Positions 25,680-34,097 of a stretch of 38,822 nt of DNA are shown here, in pieces (position 1 is the first letter of the stretch; each line of letters starts with the position of its first letter). The position numbers were made by a program, and so were the translations under genes. The notes below the pieces were generated by a model, which was not told the DNA's origin, did not search any database, and worked only from the letters and a program-made list of their open reading frames with translations. The stretch comes from Acidimicrobiaceae bacterium (GTDB taxonomy: Bacteria > Actinomycetota > Acidimicrobiia > Acidimicrobiales > UBA8592): the NCBI GenBank assembly GCA_002720485.1, contig PBIQ01000016.1, positions 1 to 38,822 of the forward strand, written 5' to 3'.

Positions 25680-26597
25680 ATGGGATTTAATGCACCAGAT
25701 AACCCAAGTGATGTAACACAGGGGCTTGCCAAGTTTGGATACTTAGCTTCGGAGGGTTTATCTTCATCTATTTTTCTTTCTCTTTCGTTACAGCGACCTT
25801 TATTCCTTGAAGGAGACCCAGGAGTTGGAAAGACCGAGGTAGCAAAAACTCTCGCAAAGTGGACCGGCGGAGATCTAATTAGGCTGCAATGCTATGAAGG
25901 TTTAGATGCTTCTCAAGCGCTTTACGAATGGGACTACACAAAGCAGCTTCTTCATCTCCGTGCCGCAGAAGCAACTGGCCGAGCTTCAGAGGTCAGCGAA
26001 CAAGGGTTAGAAGATGAGATTTATCAGGAACGTTTTTTAGTTAAAAGGCCTCTTTTGAAAGCTATCTCATATTCACCTCAGGAATCCCCTGTACTGCTGA
26101 TTGATGAAATCGATAGGGCCGACGACGAATTCGAAGCGTTCCTTCTTGAGTTGCTTTCCGAATTCTCAGTAACTATTCCCGAAATTGGGACATTTTCTGC
26201 TGAAGTTCCACCCATAGTAGTTATTACCTCAAACCGTACCAGAGATGTTCATGATGCTCTGAAGCGTCGTTGTCTTTATCACTGGGTTGAGCACCCAGAT
26301 TTTGACCGTGAGGTTATGATTATCCGTTCGAGAGTTCCAGATGTTAGTGAAGAATTCGCAGTTCAGATAGCCGCGGCTGTTGAGCAAGTACGAACTCTAG
26401 ACTTGTACAAAGCTCCTGGTGTTGCTGAAAGTATTGATTGGACAGTAGCTCTTGGACGATTAGGGTCAATAACTTTAGACGAAGAAACCGTTCTATCAAC
26501 TATCGGGACTTTGGTGAAATATAGAGAAGACCAGATTCGCCTTCTAGATCATGGCATAAAGGGCTTAGTAGAGAAAGCGCTAGCACGTGCCGGTTAG
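25680..26597 (+). CDS. coxD: MoxR-type AAA+ ATPase, CoxD-like
   Basis: Chaperone-like ATPase, 305 residues. Walker A is GDPGVGKT (45-52), Walker B LLIDEIDRAD with DEID at 142-145, sensor-1 VVITSNRTRD, followed by the lid helices. CoxD of Oligotropha helps build the copper-sulfur-molybdenum site of CO dehydrogenase, acting with the VWA protein CoxE. Its stop lies inside the start region of the VWA gene, so the two are coupled. The gap of 94 bp to the divergent lipoprotein should hold its promoter; no convincing boxes were seen. Confidence 0.88.
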   Translation: MGFNAPDNPSDVTQGLAKFGYLASEGLSSSIFLSLSLQRPLFLEGDPGVGKTEVAKTLAKWTGGDLIRLQCYEGLDASQALYEWDYTKQLLHLRAAEATGRASEVSEQGLEDEIYQERFLVKRPLLKAISYSPQESPVLLIDEIDRADDEFEAFLLELLSEFSVTIPEIGTFSAEVPPIVVITSNRTRDVHDALKRRCLYHWVEHPDFDREVMIIRSRVPDVSEEFAVQIAAAVEQVRTLDLYKAPGVAESIDWTVALGRLGSITLDEETVLSTIGTLVKYREDQIRLLDHGIKGLVEKALARAG

Positions 26598-27723
26598 CTT
26601 AAGCGAAAAGACCACTGAAGTTCCCGAACGTCTTACAGTGGGTTTCATTTCTCTGCTCCGATCTTTAGAGGTTAACGTTCCTATCGGATCAGCAATTGTG
26701 TTCCAACAAGCGCTTGGAAAAGTTGGTGTCGGAAAACGAGAAAATGTCTATTGGGCTGGACGAACTACACTTATTGTCGACCCTGAGGATATTCCAATTT
26801 ATGAATATGCTTTCCAAGTATTCTGGGAAGGATTAATTGGTCTTCCGGAGGAGGATCTTCTCTCACACCGGGCAATGACCCTAGTAACAGATGATGGGTC
26901 AACTGGAGAAGAAGACATTTCGGAGCAATCTGAGGATGGCAGAGAAGTGATTAATCTAAGGTACTCACCATCTGAAATTCTTCGGGAGAAAGACTTTGCA
27001 CAATACACGTCCGAAGAACTTAGTGAGGCATATGAACTGATGAAAAAAATGGGACTGTTAGGCGGGCTTCGTCAGTCAAGAAGGAAAATAGCTTCAAAAA
27101 GAAAAAGCCCGCATCCTGATCTGAGGCGAACTATCAGAAGCTCGTTACGAACTGATGGAGAACCTGTCCGGCAACAATTTTTTGAAACCGGAGACCGACA
27201 GAGAAGGGTTGTTTTCCTCCTCGATGTTTCAGGGTCAATGGAGTCCTACTCCAGAGCTCTGTTACGTTTCGTCCAAGCCGCCGTGGTAGGAAGACGTCAA
27301 GTGGAGGTATTCACGCTCGGAACTAGATTGACGCGCATCACAAGGGAGCTGTCGTCACGGAACCTCGATCGTGCAGTTACTGCTTCATCAAATGCTGTTC
27401 AGGACTGGTCTGGGGGAACACAACTAGGAGAAACACTCAGAAAATTCAACAACGAATGGGGCCAAAGAGGAATCGCTAGAGGATCAACGGTTGTTATCCT
27501 ATCCGACGGCTGGGATAGAGGTGACACATCAGTGATGTCTGAACAGATGCATCGTCTCAAGAAAGTCTCCCACCAAATTATCTGGGTTAATCCGCTGAAA
27601 GCCTCTCCTGGGTATGAACCCCTTGCACAAGGTATGGCTGCGGCGCTACCTTACATCGACAGATTTTTAGAAGGACATAGCCTAAACTCTTTATCGGATC
27701 TAGCGCAGGCACTTTCTGAATAG
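26587..27723 (+). CDS. coxE: VWA-domain protein, CoxE-like
   Basis: Partner of the MoxR ATPase, 378 residues. The N-terminal part is a CoxE-type helical region, with an acidic stretch around residues 103-120 and a basic segment at 165-175. The C-terminal von Willebrand A domain has the MIDAS motif DVSGSMES (from residue 213) and later LSDGWDRGD. GTG start at 26587, inside the end of coxD. MoxR-VWA pairs act in metallocofactor insertion; in cox clusters they mature the active site of CoxL. Confidence 0.88.
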   Translation: MPVSLSEKTTEVPERLTVGFISLLRSLEVNVPIGSAIVFQQALGKVGVGKRENVYWAGRTTLIVDPEDIPIYEYAFQVFWEGLIGLPEEDLLSHRAMTLVTDDGSTGEEDISEQSEDGREVINLRYSPSEILREKDFAQYTSEELSEAYELMKKMGLLGGLRQSRRKIASKRKSPHPDLRRTIRSSLRTDGEPVRQQFFETGDRQRRVVFLLDVSGSMESYSRALLRFVQAAVVGRRQVEVFTLGTRLTRITRELSSRNLDRAVTASSNAVQDWSGGTQLGETLRKFNNEWGQRGIARGSTVVILSDGWDRGDTSVMSEQMHRLKKVSHQIIWVNPLKASPGYEPLAQGMAAALPYIDRFLEGHSLNSLSDLAQALSE

Positions 27724-27734
27724 AGGAGCTTATT

Positions 27735-28049
27735 TTGAAAGAAATTCTTGAAGATATCGAAAGATGGCGACAAGCTGAGAAAAAAATTGCTTTGGCGCGA
27801 GTAGTAAAAGTCGAGGGATCTGGCCCCAGAGACCCCGGAGCAACAATGGCTGTTAATGAAGATGGAGAAGTCGCCGGATCAGTCTCCGGAGGATGTGTCG
27901 AAGGAGCGGTAGTATCGGAGGCTTTAGACATTCTCACATCTGGAGAAAGGAAGGTCGTCACCTTTGGTTACAGCGATGATGAGGCTTATGCGGTTGGATT
28001 AACTTGCGGGGGGACTATTCATCTGTACATCGAACCTTTGGATTGGTAG
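27735..28049 (+). CDS. XdhC/CoxI N-terminal domain protein, small
   Basis: A 104-residue protein consisting only of the XdhC_CoxI domain: KVEGSGPRDPGATMAVNEDG, then GSVSGGCVEGAVVSEA with the conserved Cys, and GLTCGGTIHLYIE. XdhC-family proteins bind molybdenum cofactor and help sulfurate and insert it into molybdenum hydroxylases. TTG start with GAGGAG 7 nt upstream. The next gene, two nt further, carries the Rossmann part, so the family is split over two chains here. Confidence 0.85.
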   Translation: MKEILEDIERWRQAEKKIALARVVKVEGSGPRDPGATMAVNEDGEVAGSVSGGCVEGAVVSEALDILTSGERKVVTFGYSDDEAYAVGLTCGGTIHLYIEPLDW

Positions 28050-28051
28050 AA

Positions 28052-28849
28052 ATGCCAGACTCAATTTTTAATGTTCTCCAAGATGCAATTCGAGAAGGAA
28101 ATCCAATAGCACTCGCGACTATAATTGAAGGAGACGGAGTCGGAAGAAAGATGGTTCTGGATCCCACTGGTGAAGTGCATGGAACTCTAGGAAATACCTC
28201 ACTGGATCGAGTGGTGCTTCGGGATATGTCTGGCGAGTTGGAAGCAGGACGAACAGGTACACGCCATTACGGACGAAACGGAGAGGCCCGAGAAGAGGAG
28301 CTAACCATCTTCATTGAATCGTTCGCTCCTCCTCCGCAAATGCTGATTTTTGGGGCTGTAGATTTCACAGCTGCTCTAGTAAGAGTCGCCAAAGTATTGG
28401 GGTACCATGTGACCGTTTGTGATGCCAGAGCAGTATTTGCCACAACAAAGAGATTTCCCCTTGCGGATGCTGTAGAAGCTCAGTGGCCTGACAAATTATT
28501 AGAAACTGTCGGGTCTTCTCTAGGTGTGCGTGATGCTGTCTGCGTCCTAACTCATGATAATAAATTTGATGTTCCCGCGATAACTGCTGCTCTCGACACA
28601 AACGTTGGATATATAGGAGTAATGGGAAGTAGGAAGACTCATGATAATCGGTCGAATCGCCTCCGAGAAGCAGGTGTCAGTGAAGAAGATTTCAAACGAA
28701 TTATGTCTCCTATCGGTTCAGATATTGGTGCCAGAACCCCAGAAGAGACCGCAATTTCAATTTGTGCAGAAATTATTGCACTACGAACAGGACGAGAAGC
28801 AAACAGTCTCAAGCAGGGATCAGGGCCTATTCACAAACCAAATGATTAA
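28052..28849 (+). CDS. coxF: XdhC-family maturation protein with Rossmann domain, CoxF-like
   Basis: Molybdenum hydroxylase maturation protein, 265 residues from the ATG at 28052. An N-terminal region of about 95 residues looks like a divergent XdhC_CoxI domain (PIALATIIEGDGVGRKMVL, GTLGN). It is followed by the XdhC_C Rossmann domain: MLIFGAVDFTAALVRVAKVL, VTVCDARAVFATTKRFP, CVLTHDNKFDVPAI and VGYIGVMGSRKTH. The FGAVDF form is typical of actinobacterial CoxF-like proteins. It directly follows the small XdhC gene and precedes the nucleotidyltransferase. Confidence 0.85.
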   Translation: MPDSIFNVLQDAIREGNPIALATIIEGDGVGRKMVLDPTGEVHGTLGNTSLDRVVLRDMSGELEAGRTGTRHYGRNGEAREEELTIFIESFAPPPQMLIFGAVDFTAALVRVAKVLGYHVTVCDARAVFATTKRFPLADAVEAQWPDKLLETVGSSLGVRDAVCVLTHDNKFDVPAITAALDTNVGYIGVMGSRKTHDNRSNRLREAGVSEEDFKRIMSPIGSDIGARTPEETAISICAEIIALRTGREANSLKQGSGPIHKPND

Positions 28850-28902
28850 TGAATATAATCTTATAACCACTGCGATTTCGCTTCAGTCCCTACAATAAGA
28901 GG

Positions 28903-29511
28903 GTGGATAGTGCATCGGAAAAACGAGTGCTTCGAAATGATACAGTTGCGGCAGTAATACTTGCAGCAGGACTAGGTGAACGGTTCGAAGGAACTACCCA
29001 CAAACTACTTTCATCATTTAGAGGCAAGCCTGTACTCCAGTGGGTTTTAGAAGCTGTAAGCAACGCAAATTTTGATGAGGTATATCTTGTTTCAGGCGCA
29101 ATTGACTTTGAGAAAGAAGCATCCTTAAACGTTTTTGACTACGGAGTCACTATTGTAGAGAATCATAATTTTGAAGATGGACAAGCAACTTCCCTTCGTT
29201 CCGCGATTGCAGTTGCTGAACATCACAAACACGAGGCAATCGTGGTCGGGTTAGGAGATATGCCGCTAATCCCATCATCCGCTTGGGTTGCTGTATCACA
29301 CGCCGAAGCGCTCCTAGGAGTAGCTACATTTTCCGGAAATCGCAGGCCTCCAGTCAAGATCCATCACGAGCTTTGGCCGCTTATACCAATCTCTGGTGAT
29401 GAAGGCGCGCGATCTTTGCTTCGATTACGACCTGACTTGGTCCATGAGGTACCATGTGACGGTAATCCAGTAGATATAGATACCCGAGGAGATCTCGCAC
29501 GATGGAGTTAA
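28903..29511 (+). CDS. MobA/MocA-like nucleotidyltransferase
   Basis: Predicted to transfer CMP or GMP to molybdenum cofactor, giving the dinucleotide form used by molybdenum hydroxylases (MCD in CO dehydrogenase). 202 residues with VAAVILAAGLGERFEGTTHK (nucleotide-binding loop), VVGLGDMPLI, GNRRPPVKI and GDEGARSLLR near the C-terminus. GTG start at 28903 directly after AGAGG, so spacing is poor; GTG 28927 is an alternative. The CoxG gene starts inside its 3' end. A homologue lies in the M. tuberculosis cox cluster. Confidence 0.85.
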   Translation: MDSASEKRVLRNDTVAAVILAAGLGERFEGTTHKLLSSFRGKPVLQWVLEAVSNANFDEVYLVSGAIDFEKEASLNVFDYGVTIVENHNFEDGQATSLRSAIAVAEHHKHEAIVVGLGDMPLIPSSAWVAVSHAEALLGVATFSGNRRPPVKIHHELWPLIPISGDEGARSLLRLRPDLVHEVPCDGNPVDIDTRGDLARWS

Positions 29512-30113
29512 ATAACGATATAGAAGTCAATGCGTCAGTCGACGAAGTTTGGGAAGCTTTTAACACTCCAGAAAAGATCGCACCCTGTTTACCCGGTGCA
29601 GAGTTGCAAGAGAACGAGGGAGAAGAATTCCACGGCATCGTGAAAATAAAAGTCGGTCCTATTACGGCACAATATAAAGGAACAGCTACATATCTAGAAC
29701 GAAATAATGAAGATAAAAAAGTTGTAATCAAAGGAGATGGCCGAGATGTTCGCGGGGCTGGAAATGCTAGCGCTATCATCACGGCACAGCTCACGGAGAT
29801 TTCACCAACAACTACTCAAGTGAGTGTAAAAACGGAGCTTACTATTACAGGGAAAGTTGCTCAGTTCGGGCGGGGAGCGATTAGCGATGTAAGCGCAAAA
29901 CTTATGACCCAATTCGCAAAAAATCTCGAAGAGCTTCTGGAGCCGTCCGAAAGCAACTCTCCAGAGAAAGACCTGATTACCCCCTCTAGTCCAAATGAAG
30001 AAGAAGCCCTTAATCTTCTAGGAGTCGTCGCTCTTCCTCTGTTAAAGAGATTTGGAATTCCCATTATTGTTGGCGTAGCTGTTTTTCTCATCATTTGGTT
30101 TTCAGTTACATGA
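29502..30113 (+). CDS. coxG: CoxG-like SRPBCC protein with C-terminal membrane anchor
   Basis: A 203-residue protein. The N-terminal SRPBCC/START-like domain has the CoxG motifs VNASVDEVWEAFNTPEKIAP, CLPGAEL and KVGPITAQYKG. The C-terminus ends in a hydrophobic segment of about 20 residues (IPIIVGVAVFLIIW) that would anchor it. In Oligotropha CoxG recruits CO dehydrogenase to the cytoplasmic membrane, and homologues have been reported to carry menaquinone to the enzyme in mycobacteria. It starts inside the nucleotidyltransferase stop region and closes the cox-type cluster. Confidence 0.88.
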   Translation: MELNNDIEVNASVDEVWEAFNTPEKIAPCLPGAELQENEGEEFHGIVKIKVGPITAQYKGTATYLERNNEDKKVVIKGDGRDVRGAGNASAIITAQLTEISPTTTQVSVKTELTITGKVAQFGRGAISDVSAKLMTQFAKNLEELLEPSESNSPEKDLITPSSPNEEEALNLLGVVALPLLKRFGIPIIVGVAVFLIIWFSVT

Positions 30114-30133
30114 AGTAGTTAGGGGCAGGTTCC

Positions 30134-30574
30134 GTGCTACATCCCATTGGACATGAGGAAATCGAACATCTCCTTGGGAGAAAACCTCAAGGTAGCTATG
30201 AAATAGTGGTCAGACACTCGAGTGGGGAAGCTAGAGTCATACGAAATGAACCCTTCCTCGACGATGGAACACCCATGCCGACACTGTTTTGGCTTGTCGA
30301 CTCTGAAGAACGACGACTCGTGAGTAGATTAGAGTCACGAGGAGCCATCAAAGAAGTCGAAGCATTGATCGGTTTAGATAGGATTGCCGAAACGCACAGC
30401 CAATATTCTCAAGAAAGAAACAAGCACATACCAGATGGACATCAAGGTCCTAAGCCTTCTGGCGGTGTAGGGGGTACAAGAAAAGGCATTAAATGTCTTC
30501 ACGCCCACTATGCCTTTTATTTGGCTGGTGGTGATGACCCCGTCGGAGCATGGGTAGCTATGAATCTTCAGTAG
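30134..30574 (+). CDS. DUF501 family protein
   Basis: Function unknown; 146 residues, an actinobacterial family usually found between ftsB and ppx. Recognised by LLGRKPQG near the N-terminus, DDGTPMPTLFWL, SRLESRGAIKEVE, and the C-terminal GGVGGTRKGIKCLHAHYAFY with a CLHAH motif that might bind metal. GTG start with AGGGGCAGG upstream. Followed by ppx after nine bases. The separation from ftsB by a cox-type island is unusual. Confidence 0.9.
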   Translation: MLHPIGHEEIEHLLGRKPQGSYEIVVRHSSGEARVIRNEPFLDDGTPMPTLFWLVDSEERRLVSRLESRGAIKEVEALIGLDRIAETHSQYSQERNKHIPDGHQGPKPSGGVGGTRKGIKCLHAHYAFYLAGGDDPVGAWVAMNLQ

Positions 30575-30583
30575 GGCAAGGTC

Positions 30584-31513
30584 ATGAGTTCAAAATCTCA
30601 GAGAGTTGCAGCCATAGATTGTGGGACAAACAGCACTCGGATGCTTATTGCAGAAAGAGCAGAAACCGAGGGGTATAAGATACTTGACCGCCGTCAGAAG
30701 GTTACTCGACTAGGTGAGGGAGTTGATGCGACCGGAAAGCTTAACGATGATGCGATCGATCGCGTCCTTGCAACTCTTATGTCGTTTAAGGACGCTCTAG
30801 ACGCTGAAGAAGTAGATGAGTTTCGATCTATTGCTACTTCTGCTGTTCGAGATGCGACAAATGGGGATGTCTTTCTTTCTGCAGCGAACGAAATACTGGG
30901 TAAAGAGGTTCAACTTCTTACTGGTCAGCAAGAAGCAGAACTCTCCTTTCAAGGGGCGACGCATTCTCTAAAGGAGCTGGGGCCATATCTTGTCTTTGAC
31001 TTGGGAGGAGGGTCTACTGAATTCTCTTATGGAGAAATGACATGTGAACAGTTTTTATCCGTCGATGCTGGCTGTATACGGATGACAGAGAAATTCATAC
31101 ACTCCGACCCTCCACTCCCCGAAGAACTCTCTGCAGCTCTCTCATTGGCAGAGCTCCACCTTATCGATGTTGAGAAAAAGATCACAAATCTAGGTAAGGC
31201 CAAAACTTTAATAGGGCTGGCTGGAACTGTCACGGCAGTCGCAATGGTCGAAAAAGGGCTTGAAGATTACTCTTATGAGACGGTTCACCACTATTTAATG
31301 AGCCACAAAGATATGGAAGAAGTATTTCGGATACTGGCAACCGACAACAGAGAGGAAAGACTAACAAACCCTGGAATGCAAGAAGACAGGGTAGATGTGA
31401 TAGTCGGGGGTTTATGTATTCTGATGCAAATAATGCGGCAATTTCATTTCACAGAATGCCTTGTTTCAGAATCAGACATTCTTGATGGCCTGATTTTGAA
31501 GCAGCTGCTCTGA
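30584..31513 (+). CDS. ppx: Exopolyphosphatase, Ppx/GppA family
   Basis: Hydrolyses polyphosphate or (p)ppGpp-type substrates; 309 residues, the short actinobacterial Ppx form without the C-terminal HD domain. ASKHA-fold motifs are AAIDCGTNSTRMLI, IATSAVRDATNG, TGQQEAELSF, VFDLGGGSTEFS and GLAGTVTAVA. In M. tuberculosis the corresponding gene (Rv1026, ppx2) also follows the DUF501 gene. Confidence 0.93.
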   Translation: MSSKSQRVAAIDCGTNSTRMLIAERAETEGYKILDRRQKVTRLGEGVDATGKLNDDAIDRVLATLMSFKDALDAEEVDEFRSIATSAVRDATNGDVFLSAANEILGKEVQLLTGQQEAELSFQGATHSLKELGPYLVFDLGGGSTEFSYGEMTCEQFLSVDAGCIRMTEKFIHSDPPLPEELSAALSLAELHLIDVEKKITNLGKAKTLIGLAGTVTAVAMVEKGLEDYSYETVHHYLMSHKDMEEVFRILATDNREERLTNPGMQEDRVDVIVGGLCILMQIMRQFHFTECLVSESDILDGLILKQLL

Positions 31514-31602
31514 ATAGTTTTTTCCTTTCAGATCGTCGACTTTCGGGCATCCAGACTAATGTCACTTCACGGGCTCATGATCAATTGCAATGAGGAATGG
31601 AT

Positions 31603-32220
31603 ATGAGAGTGGCCAAATCACGACATGGTAAAGAGTACCTCCGAGGACAAAGGGTCATGCTACGCGCTCTTAAAGTGTCTGATTTCCAAGAGTGGAAAAA
31701 AGTTCGGCTAAAAAATATCGATTGGCTTACCAAATGGGAACCTACGCGTCCTGCGGGTATGCCGGATGTCATTAATGACCGAAATGCCTTCGGTGCGCGC
31801 TGCAATGCGCGAGATCGAGAAAGGCACTTAGGTTCCGGTTATGGCTTTGGGATTTTCGTTAATGACATATTCTGCGGAGAAATCAATCTATCTTCCATTC
31901 AGCGAGGCCCATTTCAAAGCTGTTACGTGGGGTACTGGATTGACGAAGGGCACGCAGGTAACAGCTACACTCCAGAAGCTTTAGCAGTGGTCTTAAAGTA
32001 TGCATTTGAAGACTTGAACCTCCACAGGGTTCAGGTCGCAATCATTCCCAGAAACACCTCGAGCCGCCGCGTAGTCGAAAAGCTCTCAATGAGAGAAGAA
32101 GGAATTGCTGAGCGGTATCTCGAAATCAACGGAGAATGGGAAGACCACATCCGTTACGCTTTCACTTCAGAAGAATGGGATTCTCGTAAAGAAGAAATTA
32201 GCGAACGTTGGATTGATTAG
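31603..32220 (+). CDS. GNAT-family N-acetyltransferase, RimJ/RimL-like
   Basis: Acetyl-CoA-dependent transferase, 205 residues. N-terminal LRGQRVMLRALKVSDFQEW, later VGYWIDEGHAGNSYTPEAL (acetyl-CoA-binding turn), HRVQVAIIPRNTSSRRVVEKL and GIAERYLEINGEWEDHIRYA, as in ribosomal-protein-alanine acetyltransferases RimJ. The ATG at 31603 is preferred because GAGGA lies 6 nt upstream; the ATG at 31597 would abut the Shine-Dalgarno. It converges on the crotonase gene, five bases away. Confidence 0.88.
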   Translation: MRVAKSRHGKEYLRGQRVMLRALKVSDFQEWKKVRLKNIDWLTKWEPTRPAGMPDVINDRNAFGARCNARDRERHLGSGYGFGIFVNDIFCGEINLSSIQRGPFQSCYVGYWIDEGHAGNSYTPEALAVVLKYAFEDLNLHRVQVAIIPRNTSSRRVVEKLSMREEGIAERYLEINGEWEDHIRYAFTSEEWDSRKEEISERWID

Positions 32221-32225
32221 TTCCG

Positions 32226-32996
32226 CTAATTCTGTGGAGATGTTTTAGAAGATATTTTATTCTGAAGATTTTGAACTAGGAGCGAGAACTCCTCCCACTC
32301 CATAGATTTAATTTGCGGTGCTACTTCATGGAGGACGGCATCGTCAGAAGAGTCAATAGAGGGGAGTTGCTGGAAAGCAGCCTTTGTCATTTTGGTTAGA
32401 TCTTTAGGGTATGAGGATGCTCGCTTTGCGATGGTTAAAGATTCTTCCATGAGTTTCTCATCAGGAACACAATTCCAGGCAAGTCCAGTTCTATATGCAT
32501 CAGGCCCACGGAGCACTTCACCAAAAAGCACCATCGCGCTAAGAGTCTGATAATTCGTACGGGCGAGCAAACGCCATGTATGGCCCCCGCCCGGGTGAAT
32601 ACCTATTTGCAGAAAGCGACTATCAAATTTTGCAGACTCTGCGGCGATGATAACGTCACATGCCAGCGCCATGTTCATTCCCGCACCAACGGCTGCTCCA
32701 TTTACTGCAGCAATGGTTGGGAGGGTAGAGTCAGCTATACGAAGAAACCCGCGGTAAATATCGCGGATATTGTCTCTTTCTCTAGCAGCTAGAAGATCAT
32801 CAAGATCAGCCCCAGAACAGAAACCTTTTCCTGCTCCAGTCACGACTAATGCTCCGACTTCCTCAGAGCTTTCAAGCTCCTCTAAGACCTCGCAAATTTC
32901 ATCATTCATCGAGAGATTAATTGCATTTCGCTTATCAGGGTCATCCAGAGTCAAAATGGCGACTCCATCGGAAATCTCTACTTTGATATATTCCAT
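32226..32996 (-). CDS. Crotonase-superfamily protein lacking both usual catalytic glutamates
   Basis: 256-residue protein with the enoyl-CoA hydratase fold and CoA-binding motifs: LDDPDKRNAIN, the oxyanion-hole segment GKGFCSGADLDDL and AAVNGAAVGAGMNMALACD. Aligned by eye with rat crotonase, the catalytic Glu144 position is Asn108 and the Glu164 position is Phe128, in IGIHPGGGHTWRL. Hydratase activity is therefore doubtful; isomerase, hydrolase or non-catalytic acyl-CoA-binding roles are possible. It is monocistronic on the minus strand, between the acetyltransferase and the nuclease gene. Confidence 0.85.
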   Translation of the reverse strand: MEYIKVEISDGVAILTLDDPDKRNAINLSMNDEICEVLEELESSEEVGALVVTGAGKGFCSGADLDDLLAARERDNIRDIYRGFLRIADSTLPTIAAVNGAAVGAGMNMALACDVIIAAESAKFDSRFLQIGIHPGGGHTWRLLARTNYQTLSAMVLFGEVLRGPDAYRTGLAWNCVPDEKLMEESLTIAKRASSYPKDLTKMTKAAFQQLPSIDSSDDAVLHEVAPQIKSMEWEEFSLLVQNLQNKISSKTSPQN

Positions 32997-33057
32997 AACC
33001 TTATTGTGGCTTATACGAAGTAGATATGCTCAATCCCAATAGGTTTTCTCTTTCGCC

Positions 33058-34008
33058 CTAATCGCTATGCTCGTCAAGATACTCTTGCCCATCGTCACAA
33101 CTATCTGATATCAGGCACCACCGACAAGGAGGCCCAGGTTGTGTCGTAGGTGGTCGCATATCTAAACGCATCTCAGCTAGCTGAACAATACCGCTAGAAA
33201 CTCGAGCAATAGTTGACTCCAGCACGTCTGTGTTGATTGTTTCCGGACTGAATTCACCCTGATCGAGATAGTAGCTGGCTACAAGTCGCGGCGGTACCCC
33301 TACTCTAATCGTGTCGAGCAAAGCGTAAAATCGTAAGTCATCGCGATGAGAAGGAGAAAATTTCCCAGTTTTAAAATCGACGATCACCTTTCCTGCAGTA
33401 TTACCCCCAGCTGAACCAAGTGTGAGATCGACCTTTCCGGAAAGAACCACTTTACCCTTTGCCAGCTCAACTCGAATTGGGGTTTCAAGCATTGGCTTCC
33501 AGCGTTTTTCAAGAGGGGGCCAAGTTTCAAGGAAAGATCCGACTCGCGTATTCACTTCTCCGCATAACTGAGCCCGGTCGCCTTTGGTTAGTCCTCGGAC
33601 CCAATCTCCCATATAGTCGTTTCCTTGTTCTGCTCTTGAAATTGCTTCGTTGGTGAGAGTTAAAGAGTCCTTAGGGCCTTGCCAATACACAGATAATTCG
33701 ATTGCTTTATGTGATAGCGTTCCTCTCGCTGTAGGGATACTCCACTCGAAACTTTCTTGGCTTTCAGCTATATATCGTGTCTCACACCCCATCAATTGTG
33801 TGAGAAGGTGCTTATTGACGAAAAGAGATTCATTGTCAGGTAGTGCACCAGAGACGCTTTGGGCAACTTCTTCTAGTTTTGACTTTAACTTTTCCTTAAG
33901 AGCATCACTGAATTCAGGTCGTTCGCTTGGTCTTGCACCTAGTTGAGATAGAACATTCTTCTGGGCTGGGTTTAACAGAGGCGTACTTGAGTGTTCATTC
34001 TGTGTCAT
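33058..34008 (-). CDS. Stand-alone PD-(D/E)XK nuclease with Fe-S cluster motif (RecB/AddB/Cas4-like)
   Basis: A 316-residue protein with a RecB-family nuclease core: RGTLSHKAIE with His100, GKVDLTLG with Asp194, and VIVDFKTGK with Asp211 and Lys213. One cysteine before the core (Cys75, LMGCETRY) and three after it (CRWCLISDSC: Cys295, Cys298, Cys304) match the four-cysteine iron-sulfur ring of AddB, Cas4 and related exonucleases. There is no helicase domain and no recombination or CRISPR gene nearby. It probably acts on DNA ends, alone or with an unlinked helicase. It is divergent from the small unknown gene at 34098. Confidence 0.85.
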   Translation of the reverse strand: MTQNEHSSTPLLNPAQKNVLSQLGARPSERPEFSDALKEKLKSKLEEVAQSVSGALPDNESLFVNKHLLTQLMGCETRYIAESQESFEWSIPTARGTLSHKAIELSVYWQGPKDSLTLTNEAISRAEQGNDYMGDWVRGLTKGDRAQLCGEVNTRVGSFLETWPPLEKRWKPMLETPIRVELAKGKVVLSGKVDLTLGSAGGNTAGKVIVDFKTGKFSPSHRDDLRFYALLDTIRVGVPPRLVASYYLDQGEFSPETINTDVLESTIARVSSGIVQLAEMRLDMRPPTTQPGPPCRWCLISDSCDDGQEYLDEHSD

Positions 34009-34097
34009 GGATTTTACGTTAGCTTGAATTTTGTTTCTGATACTGTTTCGAGATCTCTTTGATACAAAATGTCATACCCTCAAGTAACAATAGGTCT

